The notes: a model not told the origin generated them from the sequence alone. Numbered from the stretch's first letter, positions 9,550 through 20,062 are shown. The stretch is 64,000 nt of DNA from Hyposmocoma kahamanoa (GCF_003589595.1 NW_020653718.1:2616152-2680151), one strand, 5' to 3'. Program-made: numbers and translations.

Positions 9550-10119
9550 ATTCATCAGGTAAGATTAAGGCCAAACGTTCATTTTATTTTTAAATATATA
9601 TATATATATATGTTTACTATTTAGTAATTTGCTGCTATGTTAAGGCTGGAATTATGCGTGTGTTAGTTTTATTTTTGAATACAGTAGCAATATGATTCCA
9701 AAAGTCTCGAAAACATATCAACCCCCCAGGGTCCACTCCGACGAAATGAAATAGGGGTACATTAGACGGTAAAGGAGGTAAACGAAAGTGGATCCACTTT
9801 CGTTGACGTATATAAGCAGGTCGTGTCTTTTAGAAAGGGCGTAAGCCATAATCTGTAGATTTTTCAGGGGAGCACGCTTTAGGTTAGAACGGCTGTTTTA
9901 AAATATTTACGTTCTCTTTTAAAATTCAATTTTAAAACTTTAACTTAATTAACACCAATATGTATGTATATATATATATATATACATATTACTTTTTTAT
10001 AACAAATGTTCAAATTACCTATGAAGTAAACATTTCGCAACAAACAAATTCGGTTAGATAAATGTATAAAACTTAACTTGTGTTTATCGTGTTCTTACAT
10101 TTTCGCTATTGTTTATACA
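9550..10119. other. Unassigned AT-rich stretch with TA runs
   Basis: No gene seen. (TA)n runs lie at about 9594-9611 and 9966-9986, and a 24-bp perfect palindrome at 9781-9804 is listed separately. Confidence 0.5.
9781..9804. repeat. Perfect 24-bp palindrome
   Basis: AACGAAAGTGGA followed directly by its exact reverse complement, centred on GGATCC; no loop. Confidence 0.95.
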
Positions 10120-10240
10120 TAGGAAACTAAATTATTTTTTCGGATGTAAATTGCGTATATTTGTTATTCAAGCTTTTCCCTTCCCTTTATCCTATGGCCA
10201 CAGCTGGCTAGATCCGAAAAAATAGTTTCATTTCCTATTT
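10119..10240. mobile_element. MITE family B, short copy
   Basis: Inverted ends: TAGGAAACTAAATTATTTTTTCGG (left, diverged) and CCGAAAAAATAGTTTC ending ATTTCCTA (right, 10240). The interior is almost absent compared with the 209-bp copy at 62707-62915. No coding sequence. Confidence 0.7.
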
Positions 10241-10689
10241 TAGCTTGTATTTTTTTTGTTAAGTTTGCCACTATACAGTTACTTTATCAAAGTGAGTACC
10301 ACTATGTCGGCAGTTAAAAACACATTTGAAGATCATGGATTTGAAAAAAAAAACATTTTAAAAAGGCTGGGGGTAGTAGAAGCCAGCGGCGCTGTGAACA
10401 CTCCGCCATTTTGATGAGCTATATTTTTTATCTCGCGCATCTATTATTTTTTATCGTGTATGAAAGCATTGATGCGCGTTGATGAGGCGAAATATGTTTA
10501 CCAGGACCGTAGCAAGTGGCAGCCTGTGGTCTCTATTAATAATAATAAGGTAGTTTGTATATATTCTTTATTGTGTTGACATAATTAAGCGACGCTGGAA
10601 AGGCAAAACGTCTAACGTGGGTTTGGAAAATATAACAGAAGAGTGACTTAAAGTAATTTAATTTAATATAAATAATAGACACACGCTTG
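10241..10689. other. No recognisable feature
   Basis: Unassigned. No open frame above 60 codons with a motif and no repeat partner found in the window. Confidence 0.45.
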
Positions 10690-10895
10690 GCCACAATGTC
10701 ACCTGATGTTAAGTGACGATGTGACCGACGATAATACGCGTTTGCTTAAAAAAGTCTATTCACTCTAGCCTTGAATAGCCCCAAATTGGTCTTTTCGGGA
10801 AACACAGATTATTCCTATGGTAAAGTATTCCTTTCCTTTGCCGTATGCATCAGAAAGGAGGAAGCAAAGCGCTTAGTGCGAATGGATGGTATCGT
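10690..10895 (-). repeat. LINE C-terminal/UTR fragment, family Q
   Basis: Shares the order of motifs CCTTGAA(T/A)AG(C/A)CC, GGAA..AC(A/T)...T, then GCGCTTAGTGCGAATGG with 54950-55180 and, in reverse, the tail of 4455-4685. It reads as the reverse strand of the C-terminal end of a non-LTR retrotransposon. Confidence 0.45.
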
Positions 10896-11109
10896 AACTC
10901 TAATTTCTAGTTTTCTATATAACACATAAAATGATAGTTATGATTTTTATCTGTACACCCCCTACAAACCCGTCATTGTCGCAGGCACAAAAATAGCAGT
11001 TTCCGAAAAGTAAGGTCCAGGGTCCGGGGAAGCTGAGCGCCTTATATAACTATTGCAGATTAGTTCCGATAACTACATGGTGTGTTAGGATATACTCAAC
11101 CACCGTTAT

Positions 11110-13515
11110 AACAACAAAAAGTTGTTTATTTCTATGCACATGAGCATTCTTCTTGAATTACCTATTATAAAACATCAATCACTCGTACAAATAAAACAAA
11201 TGCATGATGTTACTCAAGAAAGCCTCAACGCGATCAAGAATCTAGGAGTGGACATAAGCACTTGGGACCAAATGCTTGTACAAATTTTAGAGAACAAATT
11301 GGATACGGACAGCCACGCCGAGTACATAGAGTCATTGAAAGACCGCCGAGAACTACCTATTCTAAAATATTTCTTAGATTTTTTTGGAGGGAAAGTTTAC
11401 TGCGATGGAATTATCTCGCAGAAAGGGTGATATTAACCCTCAACATAAACAGTACGCATACAAACACCAACATGCTTCACAGCTATCAACTTCAAATAGA
11501 AAAATTTCGCATTATCAAATCAACAATAATTGGAACAAAGGAACTTAGAAGTCCATTGCGAAATCAACATTCCACGAAACGGCAATAAAATGTCCACTTT
11601 GTAACAGTGATCACGGTCTCTACAATTGCAAAAAATTTCTTGAATTACCAAATGAATAAAAATTAAAAGGAACAAAAGAATTGAGCGTTTGCATTAATTG
11701 TTATTTAGCCACAACGGAAATGAATGCAAATCGACAAAAACGTGCCGGAAATGTATAAAGAAACATAACACCATATTACACGAAGCCTTAAATAAAACTA
11801 TACAAAATGCCGCAACAACAACTATGCTGAAAAATGAAAACGCGGACATCCATTCGCACGTATCCCGACGAGAAGAAGACGATTCGGCTGAGATTTTATT
11901 GTCAACTGCAATAATAAAAGTTAGGGGTGTCGATGGTACCTATTACAACATGAGAGCACTAATTGATCAGGGTTTCTTAGGTTTCTCTAATAACGGAGAA
12001 AGCATCGCAACTATTAAAAATTAAGAGACAACCCTGCAAAGAGACTATTTTTGGAGTAGGAGTGAGAGAGGACAATGGCAAGGGAGCGATCAACATAGAA
12101 AGTCATTCAAATCATAGCGATTTCCAGTTTCAACTTAACGTTATAATAATGAACACGTTGACTGGTAATTTACCTAACAAAACATTTGATAAGCGGAAAT
12201 GGAGTTTTATAGAAAATGTATTGTTAGCAGCCCCCGAATTTTATATCATCCGCCCAGTTGACATACTACTCAGCGTCGATGGTTACTCGTATATCATACT
12301 GGGAGTAACTAAAAGTAAACTGGAAGTAGAAAAGATCAGCGAACAAACAAACATGTCTTTGGAAGATTAAGAATGTATAAAAATGTACCTTACAACAACC
12401 AACAGAAGAGAAGACGGACGTTATGAAGTTAGATTGCCATTGAAGGAGGATATTGGAAACCAAGTGAGGTCATCAAAACAAACATCTATCGAAGCATATG
12501 CCTGTGTTGTGTACGTCAAAGTAAAGAACCAATCGAAAACAACACTTCTCGCCGCTAAAACTAAACGTGTACCAAACAAAAAAGCGATAACATGACCAAA
12601 ACTGGAGCTATGTGGTGCACATCTATTATCGAAGTTAATGAAAAAAATAATTGAAGCTTTTTCTCAACATAACATTGAAATCTACGGCTGGACAGATTCG
12701 ATGGTGGTCCTAGACTGGCTGCAAGGAGAACCCAGTCGATGGAAACCATTCGTAGCTAACAGAGTCCAGAAAACAATTGACGTCATGACCAGCACGGGTT
12801 GGTGTTACGCCAAGTCCAATGAGAATCCCGCTGACGCCGCTAGCAGAGGCTTATATGCACTACAATTAAAATAAATTCCAATGAATTGGTGGCACCACAA
12901 TTGGTGGCAGGGCCCAACATCGCTTTCAACAGCTGAAATAAAATATAAACAACCAGAATCATATACAACGAAACTAGAAACAATAAAACAGTGCAACGTG
13001 GGTCAAAAATAAGAACATAAGCTAATTTAATCTACAAATACAATTCATTCAACAAAGTTACACGAGTAGTGGAATGACTATTGATTGCATGCATTCGCAC
13101 CGCCGCGCAAGCAAATGCCGCGATATCTCACATTACAAGAATTGTCTGCAGCGAAATTACAAATAATACGAAGCACACAACAAAGCGAGTTTGGAACGAA
13201 AATGGAACAATTGCGTAATGCAAATACAGTCGGAGTAAAAAGCAAGATATTTAATTTAAATCCGACTGTCGGCTAGAGAACGGGAATCTTAGCATGGAGA
13301 TGAAACACCCGAAAATTATCCCGCGAGCCAGTCGCCTTGCTGAACTTTTAATAAAAGAAGCACACGAACTTACATTTCACGGAGGTGCCCGACTGACGAT
13401 GGCGAACCTGAGGCAACAGTACTGGATTCCAGGAGGAAACAATCAGTGAAAAAACAAATACGCTACTGTGTAACTTGTCGGAAGATCAATCCAAAAAAGC
13501 AACATCAACTAATGG
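11110..13515 (+). pseudogene. BEL/Pao LTR retrotransposon polyprotein remnant
   Basis: Broken reading segments appear in the domain order of a BEL/Pao polyprotein. Gag (11122-11430) has the DUF1759-like LLELPIIKHQSLVQIKQM...LNAIKNLGVD. A Cys-rich zinc-knuckle region follows at about 11590-11790 (CPLCNSDH, CKSTKTCRKCIKKHN). The protease region (DUF1758-like, 11870-12340) has RALIDQG where active elements have an active-site D(S/T)G. Linker: EDGRYEVRLPLKED. The reverse transcriptase is absent. RNase H is at 12630-12860 (YGWTDSMVVLDWLQGE, NPADAASRG). Next comes an integrase zinc-binding region at 13100-13450 (LTLQELSAAKLQIIRS, HELTFHGGARLTMANLRQQYWI). Multiple stops and frameshifts, the lost RT and the absence of visible LTRs mean it is dead. 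Confidence 0.9.
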
Positions 13516-13646
13516 CGGTTAAAACTAACCGCGATTTTTGAGCGTGAAAAAGTGAAAGATAGTAAATATGAAATAAAAGAATTTAAACCGGACAATATTA
13601 AACCAGTATTTCGTAAATTAGAGTTGAATGATGATTCTGTTTAGAT
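13516..13646. other. Sequence between BEL/Pao remnant and RTE insertion
   Basis: Short AT-rich stretch, unassigned. It contains the 5' copy of the RTE target-site duplication at its right edge. Confidence 0.4.
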
Positions 13647-13663
13647 AAGTTTACTAACATTTA

Positions 13664-15124
13664 GCTGTCGGAGCCGATGGGGTTCCCATCGAGGCCTGGA
13701 AGGCAATGGGTCCCCGTGGTGTGGGCATCCTTACCGGCCTCTTTAATCGCGTGCTCCTCACCGGTAAAATCCCTAACCAATGGAGACTGAGTATTATCAC
13801 TCCAGTCTTCAAAGGGAAGGGATCGGTGCAGGAGTGTGGCGATTATCGGGGCATAAAGGTCATGTCCCACACCATGAAGCTCTTCGAGCGTATAATAGAC
13901 TCTCGGATCCGACAGGAGAGTGCTGTCTCGGAGGGTCAATATGGGTTTCGGCCTGGTCTTGGGACCATGGATCCTGTTTTTGCCCTAAGGGTCATCATGG
14001 AGAAATACAGATTGAAGAATACGCCTCTGCATTTCATGTTTCTTGACATGCAGAAGGCCTTCGACTGTATCCCCCGTGTAATGATCTGGTGGGCACTGAG
14101 ATCCAAAGGGGTACCAGAAGCTTATATTGACATCATCCGAGACATGTACCGCGATTCCGAATCCATGGTTAGGACTGCTGTTGGTGACACTAAACCCTTC
14201 CCTGTCACAGTCGGAGTTCACCAGGGCTCAGTTCTCAGTCCCTATCTGTTCAGCGTGATATTAGACGAGGTCTCAAGCTCCATCCGAGACACGCATGAGC
14301 AACCCCCGTGGATGCTTATGTACGCTGACGATATCGCGCTGGCGGATGCGGATAGAGGGAGACTGGTACGACGAGTGAATGTGTGGAAGGAGTCGCTTGA
14401 GAACGGCGGTTTGAGACTAAATGTGGCGAAGACTGAGTACATGGTCTGCAACGCTACAGATCCCCTACCCGTACGCATAGGCGAAGACGCGGTCGAGCCT
14501 ACGGGCCAGTTTAAATACTTGGGATCTGTACTTAGCGCGTCCGGAGACATCGACTGCGACGTCAGAGCCCGAATCGCAGCCGCTTGGGCAAAGTGGCGTG
14601 AGGTGACTGGTGTAATTTGTGACCCCAAGATGCCGGTTAAGCTGAAAGGACAGGTCTATAAATCCATCATTAGGCCTGTCCTTTTATATGGCAGTGAAAC
14701 GTGGCCCGTACTTGAGCGTCATAAGCAGGAGCTGCGTGTCACGGAAATGAAGATGCTGCGCTGGATGTGTGGAGTTTCACGGAAAGACCGTGTCAGAAAC
14801 TCCCGCATCCGCGGCAGCCTTCATGTCCGTGACATTGCAGATAAACTGCAAGAAAGCCGCCTACGTTGGTACGGCCACATCTTACGGAAACCGGCTTGCT
14901 ACGTGGGAAACAAATGTCTGGCTATGCCACCTCCGCCGGGCCCCGGTAGAAGGGGCAGACCCAAGAAGTGCTGGCTTGACGTCGCCAAGGGTGATATGCG
15001 TGCCAATGGTCTCACCACTAAGGATGCCGAAGACCGTGCAAAGTGGAGGAGAAAGAGTAGGAAAGCGGACCCCGGGCTCCGCAGCAACCCTGCTGAGGAC
15101 GCAACCGGGACAACGCTAAGATGA
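13664..15124 (+). CDS. Reverse transcriptase, RTE-like, truncated ORF2 (open frame)
   Basis: Uninterrupted frame from the truncation point at 13664 to the stop at 15122-15124; the first internal Met is at 13706. Counted from that Met, the RT motifs appear in order: NQWRLSIITPVFKGKG (about 25-39), YGFRPG (79-84), FLDMQKAFD with the catalytic Asp (112-120), HQGSVLSP (172-179), and YADD with two catalytic Asp (206-209). A C-terminal region follows with LLYGSETWPV, MLRWMCGVSRKDR and LRWYGHILRKP, which typifies RTE-like endonuclease-reverse transcriptases. The endonuclease domain and N-terminal RT are missing, so it cannot mobilise itself. No promoter is expected, so any transcription would come from outside. 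Confidence 0.9.
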   Translation, partial: AVGADGVPIEAWKAMGPRGVGILTGLFNRVLLTGKIPNQWRLSIITPVFKGKGSVQECGDYRGIKVMSHTMKLFERIIDSRIRQESAVSEGQYGFRPGLGTMDPVFALRVIMEKYRLKNTPLHFMFLDMQKAFDCIPRVMIWWALRSKGVPEAYIDIIRDMYRDSESMVRTAVGDTKPFPVTVGVHQGSVLSPYLFSVILDEVSSSIRDTHEQPPWMLMYADDIALADADRGRLVRRVNVWKESLENGGLRLNVAKTEYMVCNATDPLPVRIGEDAVEPTGQFKYLGSVLSASGDIDCDVRARIAAAWAKWREVTGVICDPKMPVKLKGQVYKSIIRPVLLYGSETWPVLERHKQELRVTEMKMLRWMCGVSRKDRVRNSRIRGSLHVRDIADKLQESRLRWYGHILRKPACYVGNKCLAMPPPPGPGRRGRPKKCWLDVAKGDMRANGLTTKDAEDRAKWRRKSRKADPGLRSNPAEDATGTTLR

Positions 15125-15137
15125 GAGAGAGAGAGAG
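13664..15137 (+). mobile_element. RTE-like LINE, 5'-truncated insertion
   Basis: Bounded by an exact 17-bp target-site duplication AAGTTTACTAACATTTA (13647-13663 and 15138-15154). The element starts in frame inside the reverse transcriptase (AVGADGVPIEAWK) and ends with a very short 3' UTR, ATGAGAGAGAGAGAGAG. Severe 5' truncation, a minimal UTR and a microsatellite-like end are typical of RTE-clade elements. The perfect duplication and open frame argue for recent insertion. Confidence 0.92.
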
Positions 15138-15244
15138 AAGTTTACTAACATTTAAATTGTTTTATCATTTGTATCATTACTTCATTACTAACATTTTTAT
15201 AAATATGGATGGATTTTTTTTTATTTTTTTTTTATTTTTTATGA

Positions 15245-15283
15245 CATTAAGTAACGGGACGAACAAGTCGTGTGCCTGATGGA
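15245..15283 (-). repeat. Family A 3' end fragment
   Basis: ACGGGACGAACAAGTCGTGTG is the reverse of the family A 3' end (TTGTTCGTCCCGT). It joins abruptly to unrelated sequence at 15283. Confidence 0.6.
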
Positions 15284-15427
15284 TGCACCCTTCACGCCCT
15301 TAAGGCGCATTTTGCCTCCGGGATGTTCGATGTAATCGAACACCTTTAACGTAAGCGTTTGGCGGCACGCGCCGCCGATCGCCTATACTTTAGTGCATTA
15401 CAATAAGTCGTATAGATCGGGTGCATT
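15283..15427. mobile_element. Possible short MITE
   Basis: A GC-richer block with short inverted ends, GATGCACCC on the left and GGGTGCATTC on the right. Ends of 7-8 bp are weak evidence; no target duplication or second copy identified. Confidence 0.3.
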
Positions 15428-15998
15428 CATAACATTTTTGACATTTAACATAACATAATTTTAGCTATTTTGAACAATAAACTTTATAAACTTAAACCGT
15501 GTTTTCACGATCAATAACAAGAATCACCACTACCCCGAACAAGTATATAAACAGAAATAGAGCCATCCATCCCTGACAACGCATCAGGCAAATGGCCTCA
15601 GCCTTATATCACTTTTAAATATCAACTTTCGTTTACGATGAAATCACAAATTAGAAAACTGAAATAGTACAGCGCCAACAACTGACAAGTGTGTACGTCG
15701 CCGTACGTCGTATATTTCAAAAATATTATGTATTTTTTAAATAAAGATAGTATCTGTCTATCTATCTAAGGGGGGGATGTTCCATTCGGTGGTGTGGGAA
15801 AAACTGCGAAACATCTAATTACGAAACAAACGAAATCACATTTCATCGGTAATTCAATATTAATATGTAATTTTTAAATTTTCGTCCATAATAGCAAAGC
15901 TCAAGTTAAACTGGTCGATTTGAAGTGAAATTCGGGCTGGCCAATTGGAGTCACCGTAATGATTTGGCAGACTACTTTACAAACAAATTAAGGACATT

Positions 15999-16776
15999 CC
16001 ACATATATCTTCCCTGGCTAGCAGATTAAGCTCCGCTGCATACGCAGTCCGCAGGATACGTGAGCTTACCGATGTTAGTACTGCTAGACTAGTTTACTTT
16101 AGTTACTTCCATAGTATAATGTCCTACGGGATTCTCATGTGGGGTAAAGCGGCAGATATTCAAACTATATTTGTATTGCAAAAACGAGCGATTCGTTCCG
16201 TGTACCGTCTAGGCTCTCGGGTTTCTCTCAGAGAAAAGTTTAAGGAGACTGGTATCATGACTGTGGCATCACAGTACATTTACTCAAATATTTTATATGC
16301 CCGTAAAAATATACATAATTTTAATAAGAAAGAAGATATCCATAATATTAACCTTAGAGCTAAGTTCAAACTCATGGTACCACGATTTCGTTTAACCAAG
16401 GTAAATAACTCTTTTATGGGGAACTGTATACGTTTTTACAATAAGATTCCGGAGCATATATTAAGTTTATCATTTCCTAAGTTTAAAAACTACATGAAAA
16501 ATATTTGGATCGAAAAATCATATTACAAAATTGAAGACTACGTGTTAGATAAAGATGTATGGAAAGACGACACGGCTCCAGAATCCACATAAATTTGATT
16601 CAAAGTGTACTCCATAGCATTTAAGTTTATTTGAAAAGAGCAATTCCTAGAATTTCTTGCTCGTTCTTCTCAGGGAGGTCACCGTAGTGAACGAGCAGTA
16701 GCTTAAATGTGACGATTTCAAGTGTAAATTTATTTTACCTATGGAATAAATAATCTTTGACTTTGACTTTGACTTT
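15999..16776 (+). mobile_element. Jockey-like LINE, 5'-truncated
   Basis: Inserted into a hAT-type MITE, whose sequence stops at GGACATT (15998) and resumes at CATTTCGTC (16777). The frame is open from 15999 to the stop at 16592: it covers the post-RT region (RRIRELTDVSTARLVYFSY, IMSYGILMWG) and the C-terminus (NSFMGNCIRFYNKIPEHIL, KFKNYMKNIWIEKSYYKIED). The 3' UTR contains CGATTTCAAGTGTAAATTT and ends with repeated GACTTT units. No catalytic RT residues remain. It is the best reference in the window for the related pieces at 2706, 5735, 6192, 18550, 26500, 38432 and 39818. Confidence 0.85.
16119..16592 (+). CDS. LINE ORF2 C-terminal fragment
   Basis: 157-codon frame from the internal Met IMSYGILMWG; the same frame is open upstream to 15999. 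It holds only the region downstream of the RT core, which in this class is thought to be a thumb/connection and C-terminal tail. No zinc knuckle is obvious. Lying in a 5'-truncated element, it is unlikely to be made as a protein. Confidence 0.7.
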   Translation: MSYGILMWGKAADIQTIFVLQKRAIRSVYRLGSRVSLREKFKETGIMTVASQYIYSNILYARKNIHNFNKKEDIHNINLRAKFKLMVPRFRLTKVNNSFMGNCIRFYNKIPEHILSLSFPKFKNYMKNIWIEKSYYKIEDYVLDKDVWKDDTAPEST

Positions 16777-17007
16777 CATTTCGTCTCTATTTCTGGTTAT
16801 AATATACTCGATGTTTGCGCAACAAAGTGTAATTTTACGCCATATTAAAAAAAGACATTATAGTTTGTTATTATTATTCGTGTTGATTCAAAAACCGTAT
16901 AAACACAACGGAAAATTCCCTCACCATAACGGTGCAACCTATGGTCATTATAAAGTTTTGGTGTAAATATGACTGGGAGAATGTCTAGGAAGACATCTTG
17001 CGAGATA

Positions 17008-17619
17008 TATCCGCTCACGCGATGCGCTCAATGTACCGTAAAATGGCGGCTATTTGGTTTCGCAAATTAGAAAAGGATTCAGTTTAAATACAAGTTTTTA
17101 TAAATAAAAATTATTATTTTGCATTGCTAAACAAATACCCTCCGCACTACAACAAAAACATCTCAAATAAAATGCAGTAATACACCGCAAATCCTGCACT
17201 TAAAAAGCACTAATGAAATTTTTGGTGTACTTGGGTAAATATGATAATATTCCGTTTGAGTGGTTCTAACGTTTACCATGAAATTACTCATTAAGTATAG
17301 TTTATAAACATTTATATTCAGGGTAAACTTAAAAAACGCTACTTACGGTATGTATTCAATAAATAAACACCGAAATCACCAGCCGAAACAATAACACACA
17401 CGATTGTCGTGACGTATTTTTGAAGTTGTTTATTTTTTTTAAATGACAGACCCAGGCGTATAAAACTTTATGGTTTGCTAGAGTAGTTACCGAAATAGCA
17501 ATTAGTATTAGTTTTTTTACCTGTTATAACTTCGATATCCGATAAATCGGTATAAAATCATCACCGGCACCTCTAGGTGTGGTATGCGTCTACGGCTGCA
17601 TGTATCGCGTGAGCGTATA
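17008..17619. mobile_element. MITE family G, copy 1
   Basis: A 612-bp non-coding element with inverted ends TATCCGCTCACGCGAT and ATCGCGTGAGCGTATA. It is about 90% identical by eye to 55189-55783 across the whole length, with shared blocks such as AAAATGGCGGCTATTTGG, ACATCTCAAATAAAATGCAG, ACACGATTGTCGTGACG and ATCACCGGCACCTC. The target duplication is unclear (TA possible), so the superfamily is not assigned. Confidence 0.8.
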
Positions 17620-17639
17620 TGTACTTACTTACCGTCATC

Positions 17640-18085
17640 ATCTTTTCAGTCAAAAGAAGTCCACTGTTGAAAATAGGTCTCTGCAAAGAATTCCACGATT
17701 AGCGCCGCTTACACGCATCTGATTCCCGCAGCCTCCATCAGATCATCAGTCCACCTTATGGAACTCTTCGGCCCCAGCGGCCGTCTGTTCTGCGAGCAAT
17801 GTGCCCTGCCCATTGCCACTCTATTTCGTCGTATGACGCCCACAGTAAGCGACCACGTCTCAGTGCCGTAAGTCATTACTGGTAACACACAATGGTCAAA
17901 GACTTTTGTCTTGAGACACTGTGGAATTTTGGACAAGAAGATATGGCGTAACTTCCCGAATGCTGCCCTGCCGAGTCGAATTCGACGCTAGACCTCTTTC
18001 TCGAAGTTGGACTTAACTAACTGGATAATTTGTCCCAGGTAGACACAATCGTCACCAACTTCGAGTGTAGAGTTTCCTACTGTAG
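17640..18085 (-). pseudogene. RTE-like LINE 3' fragment
   Basis: Reverse-strand translation includes YLGQIIQLVKSNFEKEV, then a stop, then RRIRLGRAAFGKL, SKIPQCLKTKVFDHCVLPVM, TYGTETWSL and a collapsed end RWTDDLMEAAG. The end reading TCAAAAGAAGTCCACTGTTG is the typical terminus (TGGACTTCTTTTGACTGAA on the coding strand). About 60 residues between ETWSL and the terminus are deleted. Related copies: 20638-21195 and 27447-27775. Confidence 0.8.
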
Positions 18086-18329
18086 GTATCTTATGTACTT
18101 ACTGCCCAGATGGAATTGCTTCTACTAACTCGATAACGGACGCTAAAGTGGCCTGGTACTTACCTGAAAATATAACGGAAACATATGTCATTAACTTGAC
18201 TAGACTTTTTAAGAGTTATTTCAAAAGCAGGTACTTCAAAGACCATACCGTTTTGCTAATGTGTCAATCCGTCATGCATTCTAGAGACAAACTGTATCCT
18301 AAACAATGTTTACTGGACTCGAACCAGTG

Positions 18330-18465
18330 TTCATATGCCTAACCGTGACTTCCAACTGAGCTACAGACAACCACAAATTACACCCAAACTCACGAGAGAA
18401 ATAAATGTAGGCCATACAAATGTTTTTCCCGGTCCGAGAACCTTGCGGTCACGGAGACAGTTAAG
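18330..18465 (-). repeat. tRNA-derived SINE (type 3), degraded
   Basis: Contains ACAACCACAAATTACACCCAAACTCACGAGAG, then TAAATGTAGGCCATACAAAT and a CGGTCACGGAGACAGT end: the reverse complement of the SINE at 31247-31468. The B-box region is degraded (GGTCCGAGAACCTTG), and the left end is fused to an unrelated TGAGCTACAG tRNA-like bit. Confidence 0.65.
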
Positions 18466-18549
18466 TAAAAGTTAGTTCTATGGGATTGTATTGGGGTTTC
18501 GATGGCTTTTTTTGCTTTAGAGCGACTTATGAGAACTTATGAATCTTTC

Positions 18550-18740
18550 TTCAAAGTCAAAGACGAATAATCTTTATTTCATAGGTAAGCAAATTATACT
18601 TGTAATCGTCATGCTGATTATTAACTCTACTGCTTATTCGTAAGGCAGATTATCCCGAGAAGAATGAGCAAGAAACTCTATATACTTTATCATTACAATA
18701 TTTAATTTAAACGTCTTACATTGAGACTATCTGCAAGAGC
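18550..18740 (-). repeat. Jockey-like LINE 3' UTR, reverse strand
   Basis: TTCAAAGTCAAAGACGAATAATC, TTATTTCATAGGTAAGCAAATTATACTTG, GTAAGGCAGATTATCCCGAGAAGAATGAGCAAG and TTACAATATTTAATTTAAA follow in the order seen at 38432-38640. UTR only. Confidence 0.7.
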
Positions 18741-19016
18741 TTCACGTATCAAAGCACTTTACTTCACGGTCGGGATCAAATATTAGGAAATCATTCTTGT
18801 GGAAAACAATTTCAAACAATATGCGATCAAATAAAGAATACCCGCTACTTGAACATATTTCATGGATCGTCTGTTACTGAAATGACGGCTAATGACGCAT
18901 ATGTTTTTGTTACAGCGCTGAGCAACTCTATTAAGTAGCCCAAATGGCCGCTCGAGTAATCGTTAACAGCGATGGGTTAATAGCCCCCTTTATACAGTCA
19001 ATCTATCGCGCATGAT

Positions 19017-19143
19017 CTGTAGGGCTGTCACGACAAGGCGCGACTTGAGCGAGAGCAACATAAAGCGCGATACACCGCTATTCTCGCATAGAGATCTCGC
19101 GCTGTATGTCGCGCTCGCGCAAGTCGCTGTGCTAGCCCTACAG
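19017..19143. mobile_element. Short near-palindromic MITE
   Basis: Ends CTGTAGGGCT and AGCCCTACAG are perfect 10-bp inverted repeats. The similarity extends inward over about 50 bp per arm (GCGCGACTTG...GCGCGA against TCGCGC...CAAGTCGC), so the 127-bp unit can fold almost entirely. GC-rich compared with its flanks. No second copy in the window. Confidence 0.7.
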
Positions 19144-20024
19144 GAGCGTACAGAGGGCCTACCACAACCTCTTAAAACAATATTACTTTAACCTTACATT
19201 AACTTTTCGTACCTTGACGCGCTTAAAGTAGGCTTATTATAATGTTAAAACTATAATGTTTTATTGGCAGCTTTGTGACTATTCAGTCACTCAGTTCGCA
19301 CTATGACGCGACTTAACATTAGAGTAATATTGTTCTTATGTCAAATTTAGCAATTTTAAAATAGTTACACGGATGGAATGGAAACAATAATTATTTTGGA
19401 ATTTATTGTCTAAATGTTGATTTGTAATGATTAAAAATTAAGCTGAACTTGTTTATTTACATATATGTCTTCAATATTATGTTTATTTGATAATACATAG
19501 GAAATAATTTCTCGTTAAATAAAAATATGAGATGTTTATTTCGTAAAATTATGTCAGCGCCATCTATATGGTCCTTGGCGACAGTGTGACTAACAGTTGA
19601 CACTAGATTATAATTCCGAATTCAACGTGACAATCAAGACTCAGCTTGTTTTATTTATTTTTCTTCATGAAAATGCGGAAAAATAATTGAAAACAACGTA
19701 ATTTTTATAGGTTTCATTATTACTTTTCTTTTTTTTTTTTAGTCAAAATTCTCTGAATGTAAATAATAATAAGTACTTTAACATTATACTACGATAGGAT
19801 GATTCGGAATATCAAAAAAGTAAGCGATGGTATTATACAGTTCATAAAGCGTTATTTCTTTCCTATTTTTAGTAAGAAATACACAATATAAAATATAATG
19901 TATTATAATATAATATATACGCAATATACAAATCATTCGTTCTTTCAGTCACTTTAGCAATAATACATTATTTGGTTGATAAGTTTATCTTGGTATGATT
20001 AATATTATACAAGCGTTTTGCTTC
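19144..20024. other. No recognisable feature
   Basis: About 880 bp of AT-rich DNA. No coding signature; the only unusual base pattern is low complexity near 19720-19740 and 19880-19915. Confidence 0.5.
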
Positions 20025-20062
20025 CTCGTTCCTAATGCTTATGGGAAAATATTAGGAACGAG
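20025..20062. repeat. Perfect 12-bp hairpin
   Basis: CTCGTTCCTAAT (20025-20036) and ATTAGGAACGAG (20051-20062), loop 14 bases. Confidence 0.85.

Larger units (their letters stand above)
15537..16813. mobile_element. hAT-type MITE, family E copy 2, split by a LINE
   Basis: The left part (15537-15998) and right part (16777-16813, ending ATATACTCGATG) align with 947-1471: ATCACTTTTAAATATCAACT, GTACAGCGCCAACAACTGAC, TGTTCCATTCGGTGGTGTGG and TTAAACTGGTCGATTTGA. The left terminus is diverged and no 8-bp duplication is seen. A Jockey-like LINE occupies 15999-16776. The conserved CAATTGACG stem-loop of the other copies is missing here. Confidence 0.8.

Noticed and set aside
14242..14628. 128-codon minus-strand frame
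   Set aside because: Shadow of the RTE-like reverse transcriptase on the opposite strand.
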